A DNA stretch of 52,798 bases from an uncultured Christensenella sp. (GTDB lineage Bacteria > Bacillota > Clostridia > Christensenellales > Borkfalkiaceae): the NCBI GenBank assembly GCA_910586065.1, contig CAJUGI010000004.1, forward strand, positions 1 to 52,798, in the 5' to 3' direction. The translations under genes were made by a program, and so were the position numbers. Positions 7,487-15,278 of this stretch are shown one piece after another (position 1 is the stretch's first letter; each line of letters begins with the position of its first letter). The notes under the pieces are model-generated. The model saw nothing but the letters and a program-made list of their open reading frames with translations. It did no database searches and was not told the DNA's origin.

Positions 7487-7663
7487 ACAAATATTTCCTT
7501 CTATTCTGCGACGAAAATATTTAGTGGTTTTTGAAAACTAAGTTTACCTTGGCGCAATACTAAGGGATACGCAATTATATAATTGCGACAATTCCCTTAC
7601 AGCGGGCCGAAGGTATTTGCAAATTGGGTCTGCGAGAAAAAAGCGTGGTTTTTCCTCGCAACG
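7487..7663 (+). repeat. Structured intergenic repeat, family B copy 1 (rpsM-infA gap)
   Basis: This occupies most of the 310-bp space between infA and rpsM. Modules recognised in order: ACAAATATTTC...CTATTCTGCG, a long palindrome (TAAGGGAT...CGCAATTATATAATTGCG...ATTCCCTTA), GGTAT-TTGCAAATTGGG, and a final hairpin with TGCGAG / CTCGCA arms around an AAAAAAGCGTGGTTTTT core, ending 5 bases from the infA stop. It corresponds module by module to the copies at 9721 and 48240. The remaining ~120 bases towards rpsM hold nothing I recognise. Confidence 0.7.
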
Positions 7664-7667
7664 TAAA

Positions 7668-7889
7668 TTAATTTTTACTGCGCCAGGTTATGCGGCCTTT
7701 GGTGAGGTCGTAAGGGCTGATTTCGAGTTTGACGTTGTCGCCTTCGATTATACGGATATAATTAAGGCGGAGTTTACCCGAAATATATGCGGTGATTACG
7801 TGTCCGTTGGACAGTTTTACCCTGAAGTTGGCGTTGGGAAGGCACTCTATTACCTTGCCCTCCGTTTCGATAACGTCGTCTTTTGACAT
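7668..7889 (-). CDS. infA: Translation initiation factor IF-1
   Basis: The product has 73 residues, one S1-like OB domain: MSKDDVIETEGKVIECLPNANFRVKL ... GKLRLNYIRIIEGDNVKLEISPYDLTKGRITWR. IF-1 binds the 30S A site during initiation. An AAGGAG ribosome binding site overlaps the rpmJ stop codon. It stands after rpmJ here, whereas the usual Bacillota order is infA then rpmJ. Confidence 0.98.
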   Translation of the reverse strand: MSKDDVIETEGKVIECLPNANFRVKLSNGHVITAYISGKLRLNYIRIIEGDNVKLEISPYDLTKGRITWRSKN

Positions 7890-7898
7890 TATAACTCC

Positions 7899-8015
7899 TT
7901 AGCCCTGACGCTGCTTATGGCTCTTGTTTTTGGAACAGATTACCATAACTTTGCCGTTTCTTTTTATTACCTTGCACTTGTCGCACATAGGTTTTACTGA
8001 AGGTCTTACTTTCAT
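7899..8015 (-). CDS. rpmJ: 50S ribosomal protein L36
   Basis: A 38-residue gene: MKVRPSVKPMCDKCKVIKRN, then GKVMVICSKNKSHKQRQG. It has the four zinc ligands of the C+ form (CDKC, C, H). It binds 23S rRNA close to the L16/5S region. A GGAGAA ribosome binding site is 5 bases upstream. It sits between the KOW protein and infA, so the infA-rpmJ pair is inverted in order relative to Bacillus. This copy carries zinc ligands, so a zinc-free paralogue might exist elsewhere. Confidence 0.97.
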   Translation of the reverse strand: MKVRPSVKPMCDKCKVIKRNGKVMVICSKNKSHKQRQG

Positions 8016-8036
8016 AATTTTCTCCTCGATATGGTT

Positions 8037-8333
8037 TTAGGATTGCTCTTCTTCGGTCGGGGCGGGACAATTGTAACTTTTGAGCGCGGAATAAATTTCC
8101 GAGTCGAAAACTTTGTCGCCGCGCGTAAGCTTTGCGCCTATCGATTCCGCCGATTCGGGAAGAAGTTCGATATGTTTTAAATTTTTCTTTTTGGGGGAAG
8201 CGAGTTTTTTGAAGTTGCCGTCGACAACGTATACTGCGCTTTCGGCAACCTGACTGATTATATAATGCCTTCCCTTATCTCTGCCCTGGGTGCTTTTGCA
8301 AACGCCCCCGATAACAGCGGTTTTTACTTTCAT
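8037..8333 (-). CDS. KOW-domain RNA-binding protein (L14e/L6e/L27e-like)
   Basis: The product has 98 residues. The N-terminal KOW-type segment reads GGVCKSTQGRDKGRHYIIS, followed by VVDGNFKKLASPKKKNLKHIELL, the pattern of the small KOW proteins (ybzG-like) encoded between map and infA in many Bacillota. It is probably a ribosome- or rRNA-associated protein of unknown exact role. The C-terminus is an acidic tail (PAPTEEEQS). It lies 7 bases after map. Confidence 0.85.
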   Translation of the reverse strand: MKVKTAVIGGVCKSTQGRDKGRHYIISQVAESAVYVVDGNFKKLASPKKKNLKHIELLPESAESIGAKLTRGDKVFDSEIYSALKSYNCPAPTEEEQS

Positions 8334-8340
8334 ACTTCCT

Positions 8341-9087
8341 TTATAAAGTCAGAATTTCCACGCCGGTTTCGGTTATCAAAACCGTGTTTTCGTAGTGGGC
8401 TGCGGGCTTTCCGTCCGCGGTGCTCACCGTCCAGCCGTCCTGAGAATTGAACACGACTTTATGCGTGCCCATATTTATCATAGGTTCGATACAGATTGTC
8501 ATGCCCGCTTTAAGCCGCATACCGGTGCCGCGTCTGCCGACGTTGGGAACCGAGGGGTCCTCGTGCATGCTTTTTCCTATGCCGTGACCGGTAAGCGCCC
8601 TTACGACGCCGTAGCCGTTGCTTTCGGCGTGCTTTTGAACCGCGTAACCTATGTCGTAAAGCGGCGAACCCGCCTGCAATCCTTCGATTGCTTTAAAAAA
8701 GCACTCTTCTGTTACTTTTACAAGTTTTTTCTTTTCTTCGGACACGTTGCCGATTAAATACGTACGTGCCGCGTCGCCGTGAAAACCGTTCTTTTCGGCG
8801 GTGATATCCACGCTGACGATATCGCCGTCGAGGATTATTCTGTCGCCCGGAACGCCGTGCACGACGACTTCGTTTACCGAAACGCAGGAACTTGCGGGAT
8901 AGCCCTCGTAACCCAGCTCCGAAGGATACGCCCCGCAGGAAGTAATGTACTTGTAAACAAGTTCGTCCACTTCCTTTGTGGTCATACCCGCGCGGATGTT
9001 TTTGCCGACGAATTCCAAAGTTTCCTTTACTATCCGGCAACTTTCGCGCATATATTCTATTTCTTTTTCGGTTTTAATCGTAACCAT
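8341..9087 (-). CDS. map: Methionine aminopeptidase, type I
   Basis: The product has 248 residues. Metal and catalytic positions are visible: VSVDITAEKNGFHGDAAR (two Asp), TGHGIGKSMHEDP (His), CIEPMIN (Glu) and the final NTVLITETGVEIL (Glu). It removes the initiator methionine from nascent proteins. It has no N-terminal zinc-finger extension. It follows adk by 11 bases, the conserved secY-adk-map order. Confidence 0.97.
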   Translation of the reverse strand: MVTIKTEKEIEYMRESCRIVKETLEFVGKNIRAGMTTKEVDELVYKYITSCGAYPSELGYEGYPASSCVSVNEVVVHGVPGDRIILDGDIVSVDITAEKNGFHGDAARTYLIGNVSEEKKKLVKVTEECFFKAIEGLQAGSPLYDIGYAVQKHAESNGYGVVRALTGHGIGKSMHEDPSVPNVGRRGTGMRLKAGMTICIEPMINMGTHKVVFNSQDGWTVSTADGKPAAHYENTVLITETGVEILTL

Positions 9088-9098
9088 AAGCGTTCCGC

Positions 9099-9725
9099 TT
9101 AACCAAGTATTTTTATTATTTGCCCGAATACTTCGTCGGGCGAACCTTCGCCGCTTGTTACGGTTGCGAGCTTGCCCTGCGCTTTGTAGTAGTTTATCAA
9201 AGGCGCGGTTTGCGTGTTATAAGTTTCGAGACGGGCTTTTACGGTACGGGGATTGTCGTCCTCGCGCTGATACAGCTCGCCGCCGCACTTACGGCATTTC
9301 GTTGCGCCGTTTAAGGTGGAAACATGATAGCTTTCGCCGCACTTGCATACGCGCCTGCCGCAAATTCTGTCCATCAAAAGCGCTTCGTCTACGTCGATAT
9401 TTAAACACAGGTCTATTTTTGCAAACTTTTCAAGCTCCTCAGCCTGAAAAAGATTGCGGGGAAAACCGTCGAGCATATAGCCGTTTTGAGCGTCCGCCCA
9501 AGTAAGCCTGTCTTTGACGATTGCGCACGTTACCTCGTCGGGGACGAGCTTGCCGGCGTCGATATACGATTTTGCAAGTTTGCCGATTTCGGTGCCGCCT
9601 TTTATGTTGGCACGGAAGATGTCGCCCGTAGAGACGTGTAAAAGATTATATTTTTCGGCAATTTTACTTGCCTGCGTGCCCTTGCCTGCGCCGGGCGCGC
9701 CCAAAAGAATAATATTCATGTTCAC
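9099..9725 (-). CDS. adk: Adenylate kinase (zinc-LID type)
   Basis: The product has 208 residues. P-loop GAPGAGKGTQ (residues 9-18), the AMP-binding DGFPRN motif and a LID domain with cysteines (RVCKCGESYHV ... KCRKCGGELY), the zinc-bound LID of Gram-positive Adk. It interconverts ATP + AMP and 2 ADP. The start is uncertain: GTG at 9725 or ATG at 9719, neither with a convincing ribosome binding site. A family-B repeat abuts the start, so the insertion may have replaced the original translation signal. Confidence 0.96.
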   Translation of the reverse strand: MNMNIILLGAPGAGKGTQASKIAEKYNLLHVSTGDIFRANIKGGTEIGKLAKSYIDAGKLVPDEVTCAIVKDRLTWADAQNGYMLDGFPRNLFQAEELEKFAKIDLCLNIDVDEALLMDRICGRRVCKCGESYHVSTLNGATKCRKCGGELYQREDDNPRTVKARLETYNTQTAPLINYYKAQGKLATVTSGEGSPDEVFGQIIKILG

Positions 9726-9957
9726 AAAAATCTCGGTTGTTCTGCGCCTGCGTGCGGGTGTAACGACACTTTGCGCACCTTATTTTTAAAACTTCTTGTA
9801 ATAGGGCGCAAATTTTTTGTGAGTTTAAGGGCTGCTCGCCCTCGAATTGCGATAATAAGAGCAAACTTATTATATAATCGCAATTCTTCACCTCGCTCAG
9901 GTGCAGGTATGCACAATTTGGGGCTGCGGGCAAAAAGCGTGATTTTTACCCGCAACG
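9721..9957 (+). repeat. Structured intergenic repeat, family B copy 2 (adk-secY gap)
   Basis: This fills the whole 236-bp gap between secY and adk. It starts TTCACAAAAATCTCGG...TTCTGCGCCTGCG, then GGGCTGCTCGCCCTCGAATTGCGAT, ATTATATAATCGCAATTC (inverted arms GAATTGCGAT / ATCGCAATTC), the GGTGCAGGTATGCAC hairpin and a final TGCGGGCAAAAAGCG / TTTTTACCCGCA hairpin. The reverse complement of 48240-48370 matches this 3' two-thirds closely. Confidence 0.8.
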
Positions 9958-9961
9958 TTTA

Positions 9962-11329
9962 TTACTTTAAAAATCCCTTATAGTTCTTCATCATAAGCTG
10001 AGATTCGAGCTGCTTGTCAAGTTCCATTGCAACTGACACTACGATGAGGATACCGGTTGTGGAGAACACCGACAGAAGCGAAAGGTTGCTTTGACCGAGC
10101 CCCGTTAAAACCATAGAGAGAATCGAGGGAATGAACGCAACCAAAGTTAAATAGATTGCTCCGAACAGCGTGATGCGGTTGGAAATCTTTTTTAAATAAT
10201 CCGCGGTAGGTCTGCCGGGACGGATGCCCTGTATGAAACCGCCGTTTTGTTGGATTGTTTTGGAAACGTCTTCGGGGTTGAACTGCATCGACTGGTAGAA
10301 GAAAGAGAATGCGAATATGAGCACGCACAGAACTACCATATAGATGAGCTGACCGTACCAGAAAGGCGACGAACCGGAGAACCAGTTTGTTACGCCGTCT
10401 ACCGCGCTCTGGTTATACGAGAAGAATACGCTTATTATCATCTGGGGCGCGGAAATAATCGCGAACGCGAAGATGAGAGGCATAACGCCCGAACCCGAAA
10501 TTTTGATGGGAATTACGGACGACTGTCCGCCGTACATCTTTCTGCCCTTGACCTGCTTTGCGTACTGCACCGGAATTCGCCTTTCGGACAAATCCACCGC
10601 TACGATTGCGGCAAATTCCACAATGGTTAAGAGTACGAAACCCAAAAGCTCCCAGAATCTTGCATAGTTGCCGCCGAAACCTTCGGTAAGGTTGCCGATG
10701 ATTGTAAGACCGGCGGTGGAAATTATACCAATGAAGATTATGAGCGAAATGCCGTTGGAAACGCCGTATTCGGTTATTCTTTCGCCTATCCACATAACGA
10801 GCATAGAACCTGCCGTGTAAACTACCGTTAAGAATATGCCGGCAAGCCATTTTGCGCCCGTTTCTCCGATTGCGGCGCTGCCGAAGAACACAAGTCTTAT
10901 GGGCATGCCGCCTTCGCCGCTGCTTTGGAAACCGAAGTTAAGGATAATGCCGATTGCCTGTGCAACAGCAAGCGCGATTGTTACGTACCTTGTAATCTGC
11001 GCGATTTTCTTTCTGCCGTCTTCGCCCTGTTTTGAAAGTCTTTCCAGAGCGGGGATGCCGACGGTTAAAAGCTGAATAATAATCGACGCGTTGATATAAG
11101 GGCTTATGCCGAGCGCAAAAAGTGTTGCGTTGGCAAGCGAGCCGCCCGTAATGGACGACAAGATGCCCAAAAAGTCGTTACTGCCGATTACGGCCGAAAA
11201 CGTTTTGGGGTTGATGCCCGGAACGGGGATATAGCAACCGAGCCTGAAAACAAGAAGAAGAGCAAGAGTTATCCAAATCTTCTTTCTTATTTCTTTGACT
11301 TTAAAGCAATTTTTTATTGTTTCAAACAT
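9962..11329 (-). CDS. secY: Preprotein translocase subunit SecY
   Basis: The product has 455 residues, slightly longer than the usual ~430. It has ten hydrophobic helices. Typical pieces are RKKIWITLALLLVFRLGCYIPVPGI in helix 1, the GGSLANATLFALGISPYINASIIIQLL plug/helix 2 region and the C-terminal GTGILIVVSVAMELDKQLESQL. It forms the protein-conducting channel with SecE (encoded at 47971-48216). A somewhat enlarged periplasmic-side loop is seen around residues 305-325 (SYNQSAVDGVTNWFSGSS). Confidence 0.98.
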   Translation of the reverse strand: MFETIKNCFKVKEIRKKIWITLALLLVFRLGCYIPVPGINPKTFSAVIGSNDFLGILSSITGGSLANATLFALGISPYINASIIIQLLTVGIPALERLSKQGEDGRKKIAQITRYVTIALAVAQAIGIILNFGFQSSGEGGMPIRLVFFGSAAIGETGAKWLAGIFLTVVYTAGSMLVMWIGERITEYGVSNGISLIIFIGIISTAGLTIIGNLTEGFGGNYARFWELLGFVLLTIVEFAAIVAVDLSERRIPVQYAKQVKGRKMYGGQSSVIPIKISGSGVMPLIFAFAIISAPQMIISVFFSYNQSAVDGVTNWFSGSSPFWYGQLIYMVVLCVLIFAFSFFYQSMQFNPEDVSKTIQQNGGFIQGIRPGRPTADYLKKISNRITLFGAIYLTLVAFIPSILSMVLTGLGQSNLSLLSVFSTTGILIVVSVAMELDKQLESQLMMKNYKGFLK

Positions 11330-11398
11330 TTTTACTCCTTACCGCGGTTTGCCGCGGAAGTGTGGTTTTGCTTGCGCCGTTAATTTGTTTAATGCCGA

Positions 11399-11848
11399 TT
11401 ACTCGACTACTTCGCAAGTGCCGCCGGCCTTTTCGATTGCTTCTTTTGCAGAAGCCGAGAATTTTGCGGCCTTAACCGTAAGCGCAACTTTGAGTTCGCC
11501 CGTGCCCAAAACCTTTAAGCCCGCGGAATTTTTAACTTCCTTGGTAAGGCTTTCTTTTGCAACGTAATCGAAATCGACAACGGTGCCAGCGGGAACGCCG
11601 GAAAGCTGCTTTAAATTGATTATCGTATATTCGGTTGCCCATTTATTGTGGAAACCGCGCTTGGGAATACGTCTTGCAAGAGGCATCTGACCGCCCTCGA
11701 AACCGGGGCGCACGCCGCCGCCCGAACGTGCCCACTGTCCTTTATGACCTTTGCCCGAGGTTTTGCCCGTGCCCGAACCGATGCCTCTGCCAAGTCTCTT
11801 TACGGACTTTCTTGCGCCCTCTGCGGGCGATAATGTATCTACTCTCAT
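11399..11848 (-). CDS. rplO: 50S ribosomal protein L15
   Basis: The product has 149 residues. N-terminal KRLGRGIGSGTGKTSGKGHKGQ-type glycine/basic tail that threads into 23S rRNA, then GFEGGQMPLARRIPKRGF, and a C-terminal globular part ending EAIEKAGGTCEVVE. It is a late assembly protein of the 50S subunit. It lies between rpmD and secY in the spc operon. Confidence 0.98.
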   Translation of the reverse strand: MRVDTLSPAEGARKSVKRLGRGIGSGTGKTSGKGHKGQWARSGGGVRPGFEGGQMPLARRIPKRGFHNKWATEYTIINLKQLSGVPAGTVVDFDYVAKESLTKEVKNSAGLKVLGTGELKVALTVKAAKFSASAKEAIEKAGGTCEVVE

Positions 11849-11859
11849 AATATCTCCGA

Positions 11860-12033
11860 TTAAACCTGTTCTACCTTAATAAGGTGAGCTACTTTTTTGA
11901 GCTGGCCCATGTTAGCGGGGGTTTCTTCCAAAGTTCTGGACTGACGGATTTTTTTAAGTCCGAGCGCCGCAACGGTGTCTTTTACCGTTTTAATCTGCCC
12001 GTTAAGGCTCTTTATTAACGTTACTTTAACCAT
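11860..12033 (-). CDS. rpmD: 50S ribosomal protein L30
   Basis: A 57-residue gene: MVKVTLIKSLNGQIKTVKDT, AALGLKKIRQSRTLEETPA, NMGQLKKVAHLIKVEQV. This is the short bacterial L30 with its two-strand, two-helix ferredoxin-like fold. It lies 12 bases after rpsE and 11 before rplO, the standard order. Confidence 0.97.
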   Translation of the reverse strand: MVKVTLIKSLNGQIKTVKDTVAALGLKKIRQSRTLEETPANMGQLKKVAHLIKVEQV

Positions 12034-12045
12034 TTGTTGCCTCCG

Positions 12046-12582
12046 TTACGCTTTGAGCTCTTCTACGCTCTTGCCGCGCGCAGCAGCGATTTCTTCGGGT
12101 GATTTCAAATCGAAAAGTCCCTGAACGGCTGCTTTTACACAGTTGATGGGGTTGGACGTGCCGTGTGATTTGGTTCTTACGTCCTTTACGCCTGCCGCTT
12201 CCATAACCGCACGGACGGGACCGCCCGCGATAACGCCGGTACCTTCGCTTGCCGGCATCATAAGGACTGAGCCTCTGCCGAACACGCCGAGTACGGTGTG
12301 GGGAATCGTTGTATTCTGAAGCGCGACTTTGCGCATATTTTTCTTAGCCTGAGCGTTTGCTTTTTCGATTGCTTCGGGAACTTCTTTGGACTTGCCCATT
12401 CCGTATCCTACCGAGCCCTTGCCGTCGCCGACGACTACGAGCGCCGCAAAGCGCATATTCCTGCCGCCTTTAACCGTTTTGGTTACTCTGTTTACCTGAA
12501 TTAGCTTTTTGATTAAGCCGTCGTCTTCCTGTCTGCGTCTGTCGCCCTGTCTTCTTGCGGGTCTTTCTTTTCTTTCTTCCAT
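12046..12582 (-). CDS. rpsE: 30S ribosomal protein S5
   Basis: The start was placed at 12582 (178 residues, MEERKERPARR...) because an AAGGAG site lies just upstream and because the longer open frame to 12714 would run through rplR. The double-stranded-RNA-binding-like N-domain (LIKKLIQVNRVTKTVKGGRNMRF) and the GRGSVLMMPASEGTGVIAGG loop are typical. S5 contributes to decoding accuracy and lines the mRNA entry tunnel. Confidence 0.97.
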   Translation of the reverse strand: MEERKERPARRQGDRRRQEDDGLIKKLIQVNRVTKTVKGGRNMRFAALVVVGDGKGSVGYGMGKSKEVPEAIEKANAQAKKNMRKVALQNTTIPHTVLGVFGRGSVLMMPASEGTGVIAGGPVRAVMEAAGVKDVRTKSHGTSNPINCVKAAVQGLFDLKSPEEIAAARGKSVEELKA

Positions 12583-12592
12583 AATACGCTCC

Positions 12593-12961
12593 TTAGAAAT
12601 TGAGTCCGGCTTCCCTTGCGCCGTCTGCCAATGCCTGAACACGCCCAGTGTAAAGGTATCCGCCTCTGTCGAACACAACCGTTTCCACGCCAAGCTTTTT
12701 AGCTTTTTCGGCAACGGCTTTGCCGACTACTTTCGCAGCTTCGGTTTTGTTAAGTTTTGCAACTTTTGCCGCAATATCTTTCTGTTCGGTTGACGCCGAG
12801 CAAAGAGTTACTCCCTTAACGTCGTCTATAAGCTGAACGTAAATGTGTTTAAGAGAGCGGAAAACGCTCATTCTGGGAGTTTGAGCAGTGCCCGAAATCT
12901 TTTTGCGGACGCGTGCGTGTCTTCTTAAACGTTCTTCGTTTTTATCGATTTTATTAATCAT
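12593..12961 (-). CDS. rplR: 50S ribosomal protein L18
   Basis: The product has 122 residues. Basic N-terminus (RLRRHARVRKKISGTAQTPR), then MSVFRSLKHIYVQLIDD and the closing YLYTGRVQALADGAREAGLNF. It binds 5S rRNA with L5. It lies between rplF and rpsE. The 65-bp space towards rplF holds only a small CGCCTTTTAAGGCG hairpin. Confidence 0.98.
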   Translation of the reverse strand: MINKIDKNEERLRRHARVRKKISGTAQTPRMSVFRSLKHIYVQLIDDVKGVTLCSASTEQKDIAAKVAKLNKTEAAKVVGKAVAEKAKKLGVETVVFDRGGYLYTGRVQALADGAREAGLNF

Positions 12962-13026
12962 AATGTCTCCTTAAGCAAGCCGCCTTTTAAGGCGTTTCTT
13001 CTCATTGCGCTACGCGGCGCACGGAA

Positions 13027-13575
13027 TTACTTCTTGCCTTTGCCTCCCGTCTTGCCTTCCTTACGTTCGATTACTTCGTCGGAATATGCAATGCCGTAGC
13101 CGTGGTAAGGCTCGGGAAGTCTGATTTTGCGGATGTTTGCCGCAACCTGTCCGACAGCCGTTTTGTCGATGCCGGACACCACGATTTCGTTGGGTGCGGG
13201 GCATTCGAGTTTAACGCCCGCGGGTTCGACAAAATCCACGGGGTGGGAAAAGCCCACGTTCATAACGAGCTTGTTGCCCTGTTTTGCGACCTTCCAGCCG
13301 ACGCCGTTTACCTTTAAAGTCTTTTTATAGCCTTCGGTTACACCGACTACCATATTGTGAAGGAGCGCGCGGTAAAGACCGTGTTTTGCGTCGGTGCCTG
13401 CGGCTTCGGAAGTTTTAATTACGTGAGCCTCGGCGCCTTCGACTTTGATATCTATGTCGCCCACAACCTTTTGGGTGAGCGTACCCTTGCCGCCTTTTAC
13501 CGTTAAAAGACCGTTTTCGAAAGTGACGGAAACGCCTGCGGGCAAGGCAACGGGTAATTTACCTATTCTTGACAT
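13027..13575 (-). CDS. rplF: 50S ribosomal protein L6
   Basis: The product has 182 residues with two repeated domains. SRIGKLPVALPAGVSVTFENG starts the first. GVGWKVAKQGNKLVMNVGFSHPV and the final LPEPYHGYGIAYSDEVIERKEGKTGGK mark the second. It binds near the sarcin-ricin loop and the factor-binding site. The conserved KGK-type basic end is present. Confidence 0.98.
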   Translation of the reverse strand: MSRIGKLPVALPAGVSVTFENGLLTVKGGKGTLTQKVVGDIDIKVEGAEAHVIKTSEAAGTDAKHGLYRALLHNMVVGVTEGYKKTLKVNGVGWKVAKQGNKLVMNVGFSHPVDFVEPAGVKLECPAPNEIVVSGIDKTAVGQVAANIRKIRLPEPYHGYGIAYSDEVIERKEGKTGGKGKK

Positions 13576-13587
13576 ATAATTACCTCC

Positions 13588-13980
13588 TTACCAGACGTAG
13601 CAAAGCACTTCGCCGCCTACGTTAGCCGCCTTTGCCTGCCTGTCCGTCATTATTCCCTTGTTGGTGGATACGATGGCAACGCCGAGACCGTCCATAACCC
13701 TGGGCATTGTTTCCACGTCGGAATAGACGCGTAAGCCGGGGCGGGATACTCTCTTTAAGCCGTTGATTACGGGCTTTTTCTTGCCTACGTATTTAAGGGT
13801 TAAAACTATTTTGCCGTTGTAGCCGTCTTCGACGAGTTTAACGTCGGACACGTAGCCTTCGCTGAGCAAAATGTTTGCGATTGCTTTTTTCATATTGGAT
13901 GAGGGAACCTCAACCGTTTCTTTGTTAGCTGCGAGCGCGTTTCTTACGCGTGTGAGCATATCTGCTATAGGGTCTGTCAT
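13588..13980 (-). CDS. rpsH: 30S ribosomal protein S8
   Basis: The product has 130 residues. Start DPIADMLTRVRNALAANKETVEVPSSNMKKAI, end VSTNKGIMTDRQAKAANVGGEVLCYVW. It binds the 16S central domain. In other bacteria S8 is the translational repressor of the spc operon. Whether its mRNA target exists here at rplE cannot be judged by eye. Confidence 0.98.
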   Translation of the reverse strand: MTDPIADMLTRVRNALAANKETVEVPSSNMKKAIANILLSEGYVSDVKLVEDGYNGKIVLTLKYVGKKKPVINGLKRVSRPGLRVYSDVETMPRVMDGLGVAIVSTNKGIMTDRQAKAANVGGEVLCYVW

Positions 13981-13993
13981 TTCTCTCTCCTCC

Positions 13994-14179
13994 TTACCAA
14001 CTCGATTTCTTTACGCCGGGAATCTGCCCTTTGTAAGCGAGGTTTCTGAAGCAAATACGGCAAACTCCGTACTTGCGTAAAACCGCGTGGGGTCTGCCGC
14101 AAATGGAGCATCTCGTGTAAGCTCTCGTTGAGAATTTAGCAGGCTTCTGCTGCTTGTTTATCATTGATTTCTTTGCCAT
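13994..14179 (-). CDS. rpsZ: 30S ribosomal protein S14, type Z
   Basis: The product has 61 residues, the short zinc-ribbon form: YTRCSICGRPHAVLRKYGVCRICFRNLA with the CxxC...CxxC ligands. It lies in the 30S head near S3 and S10. This is the form usual in Gram-positive bacteria. Confidence 0.98.
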   Translation of the reverse strand: MAKKSMINKQQKPAKFSTRAYTRCSICGRPHAVLRKYGVCRICFRNLAYKGQIPGVKKSSW

Positions 14180-14189
14180 ATCTTACTCC

Positions 14190-14825
14190 TTACTTCTTGA
14201 AGGGCATACCCATTGCCCTTAAAAGCTCTCTCGCTTCTTCATCGGTTTGGGCGGTAGTTACGAAACAGATGTCCATACCTCTTATCTTTTCGACCTGGTC
14301 GTACTGGATTTCGGGGAAGATGAGCTGTTCTTTAATGCCCATGCAGTAGTTGCCCTTGCCGTCGAAACTTTCCGACGGAACGCCGCGGAAGTCGCGAACG
14401 CGGGGAAGCGCGATTGAAACGAACTTGTCGTAGAAGTCGTACATCATCTTGCCGCGGAGGGTTACTTTTAAGCCGATGGGCATTCCCTCGCGCACCTTGA
14501 AGTTTGCAACCGACTTTTTAGCCTTGCAAAGTACGGGCTGCTGACCGCAGATGATTTTCATTTCGTTCTGCGCGATTTGTATGGATTTTGCGTTGTCCTT
14601 TATGTCGCCGAGTCCCGAGCTCAAAACTATTTTTACGAGTTTGGGAACCTGCATAGGGTTTTTATAACCGAACTTAGCGGTAAGGGCGGGAACAACTTCT
14701 TTTTCGTAGCTTTCAAGCACTCTCGAAGAGTAAACTTTTTCGGCTTTTGCAACGGTTTTCTTTGCTGCGGGTTTCTTTGCCGCGGGCGTTGCCTTTTCTT
14801 CGGTAACTTCTTTCTTCGTAGCCAT
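14190..14825 (-). CDS. rplE: 50S ribosomal protein L5 with N-terminal extension
   Basis: The product has 211 residues against about 179 normally. The L5 core starts near residue 33 (SSRVLESYEKEVVPALTAKFGYKNPMQVPKLVKIVLSSGLGD) and ends EARELLRAMGMPFKK. The extra N-terminal ~30 residues are Ala/Lys-rich (EEKATPAAKKPAAKKTVAKAEK), probably disordered. The upstream start is the one with a GGAGGT-like ribosome binding site, so the extension appears to be translated. L5 joins 5S rRNA to the central protuberance. Confidence 0.97.
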   Translation of the reverse strand: MATKKEVTEEKATPAAKKPAAKKTVAKAEKVYSSRVLESYEKEVVPALTAKFGYKNPMQVPKLVKIVLSSGLGDIKDNAKSIQIAQNEMKIICGQQPVLCKAKKSVANFKVREGMPIGLKVTLRGKMMYDFYDKFVSIALPRVRDFRGVPSESFDGKGNYCMGIKEQLIFPEIQYDQVEKIRGMDICFVTTAQTDEEARELLRAMGMPFKK

Positions 14826-14836
14826 CTCTTACCTCC

Positions 14837-15262
14837 TTATTCAGCCTTATCCTCCGCGGAAGTTTCCGCGGTTTCTTCTTTCTTTGCACGTTTTCTTACG
14901 CGCTTTTTGGGTTCTTCTTTCTTGACAGCCTTGCCGCCCTTGCCTGCGTACGCTTTGTCGAGCGTTGCGCCGCATTTGGGGCAGACGCGTGTGTTTTTGC
15001 CGTCAACTTCGGAATGTTTAACCCTTATCGCTTTCTGGCAGGCGTCGCAAACCACCATTACGTTGGAAACGTTTAAAGGAGCTTCGATTTCGACTATCTG
15101 CGAAACTTCGTTTGCCTTTCTCGCCTTTTTAGCTTTTTTGTGAATGTTTACGCCTTCTACGGTTACCGTGCCGTTTTTGGGAGAAGTGGCAACAACTTTG
15201 CCCTGCTTGCCCGCATACTTACCGGTTATTACAAGTACGGTATCATTTAATTTTACGTTCAT
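14837..15262 (-). CDS. rplX: 50S ribosomal protein L24 with C-terminal extension
   Basis: The product has 141 residues compared with about 104. N-terminal KOW core (VNVKLNDTV-like start, GKYAGKQGKVVATSPKNGTVTVEGVN), then a zinc-ribbon-like part with two Cys pairs (VCDACQKAIRV ... VCPKCGATLD). The final ~35 residues are Lys/Glu/Ala-rich and low complexity (KRVRKRAKKEETAETSAEDK). L24 is an assembly initiator of the 50S subunit at the tunnel exit. The extension next to the extended rplE may reflect a shared lineage habit. Confidence 0.97.
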   Translation of the reverse strand: MNVKLNDTVLVITGKYAGKQGKVVATSPKNGTVTVEGVNIHKKAKKARKANEVSQIVEIEAPLNVSNVMVVCDACQKAIRVKHSEVDGKNTRVCPKCGATLDKAYAGKGGKAVKKEEPKKRVRKRAKKEETAETSAEDKAE

Positions 15263-15278
15263 AGCCTTTCTCCTTTAA

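Noticed and set aside
12583..12714. Longer start for rpsE at 12714
   Set aside because: It would overlap rplR by over 100 bases and add residues unlike S5. The ATG at 12582 has a proper ribosome binding site.
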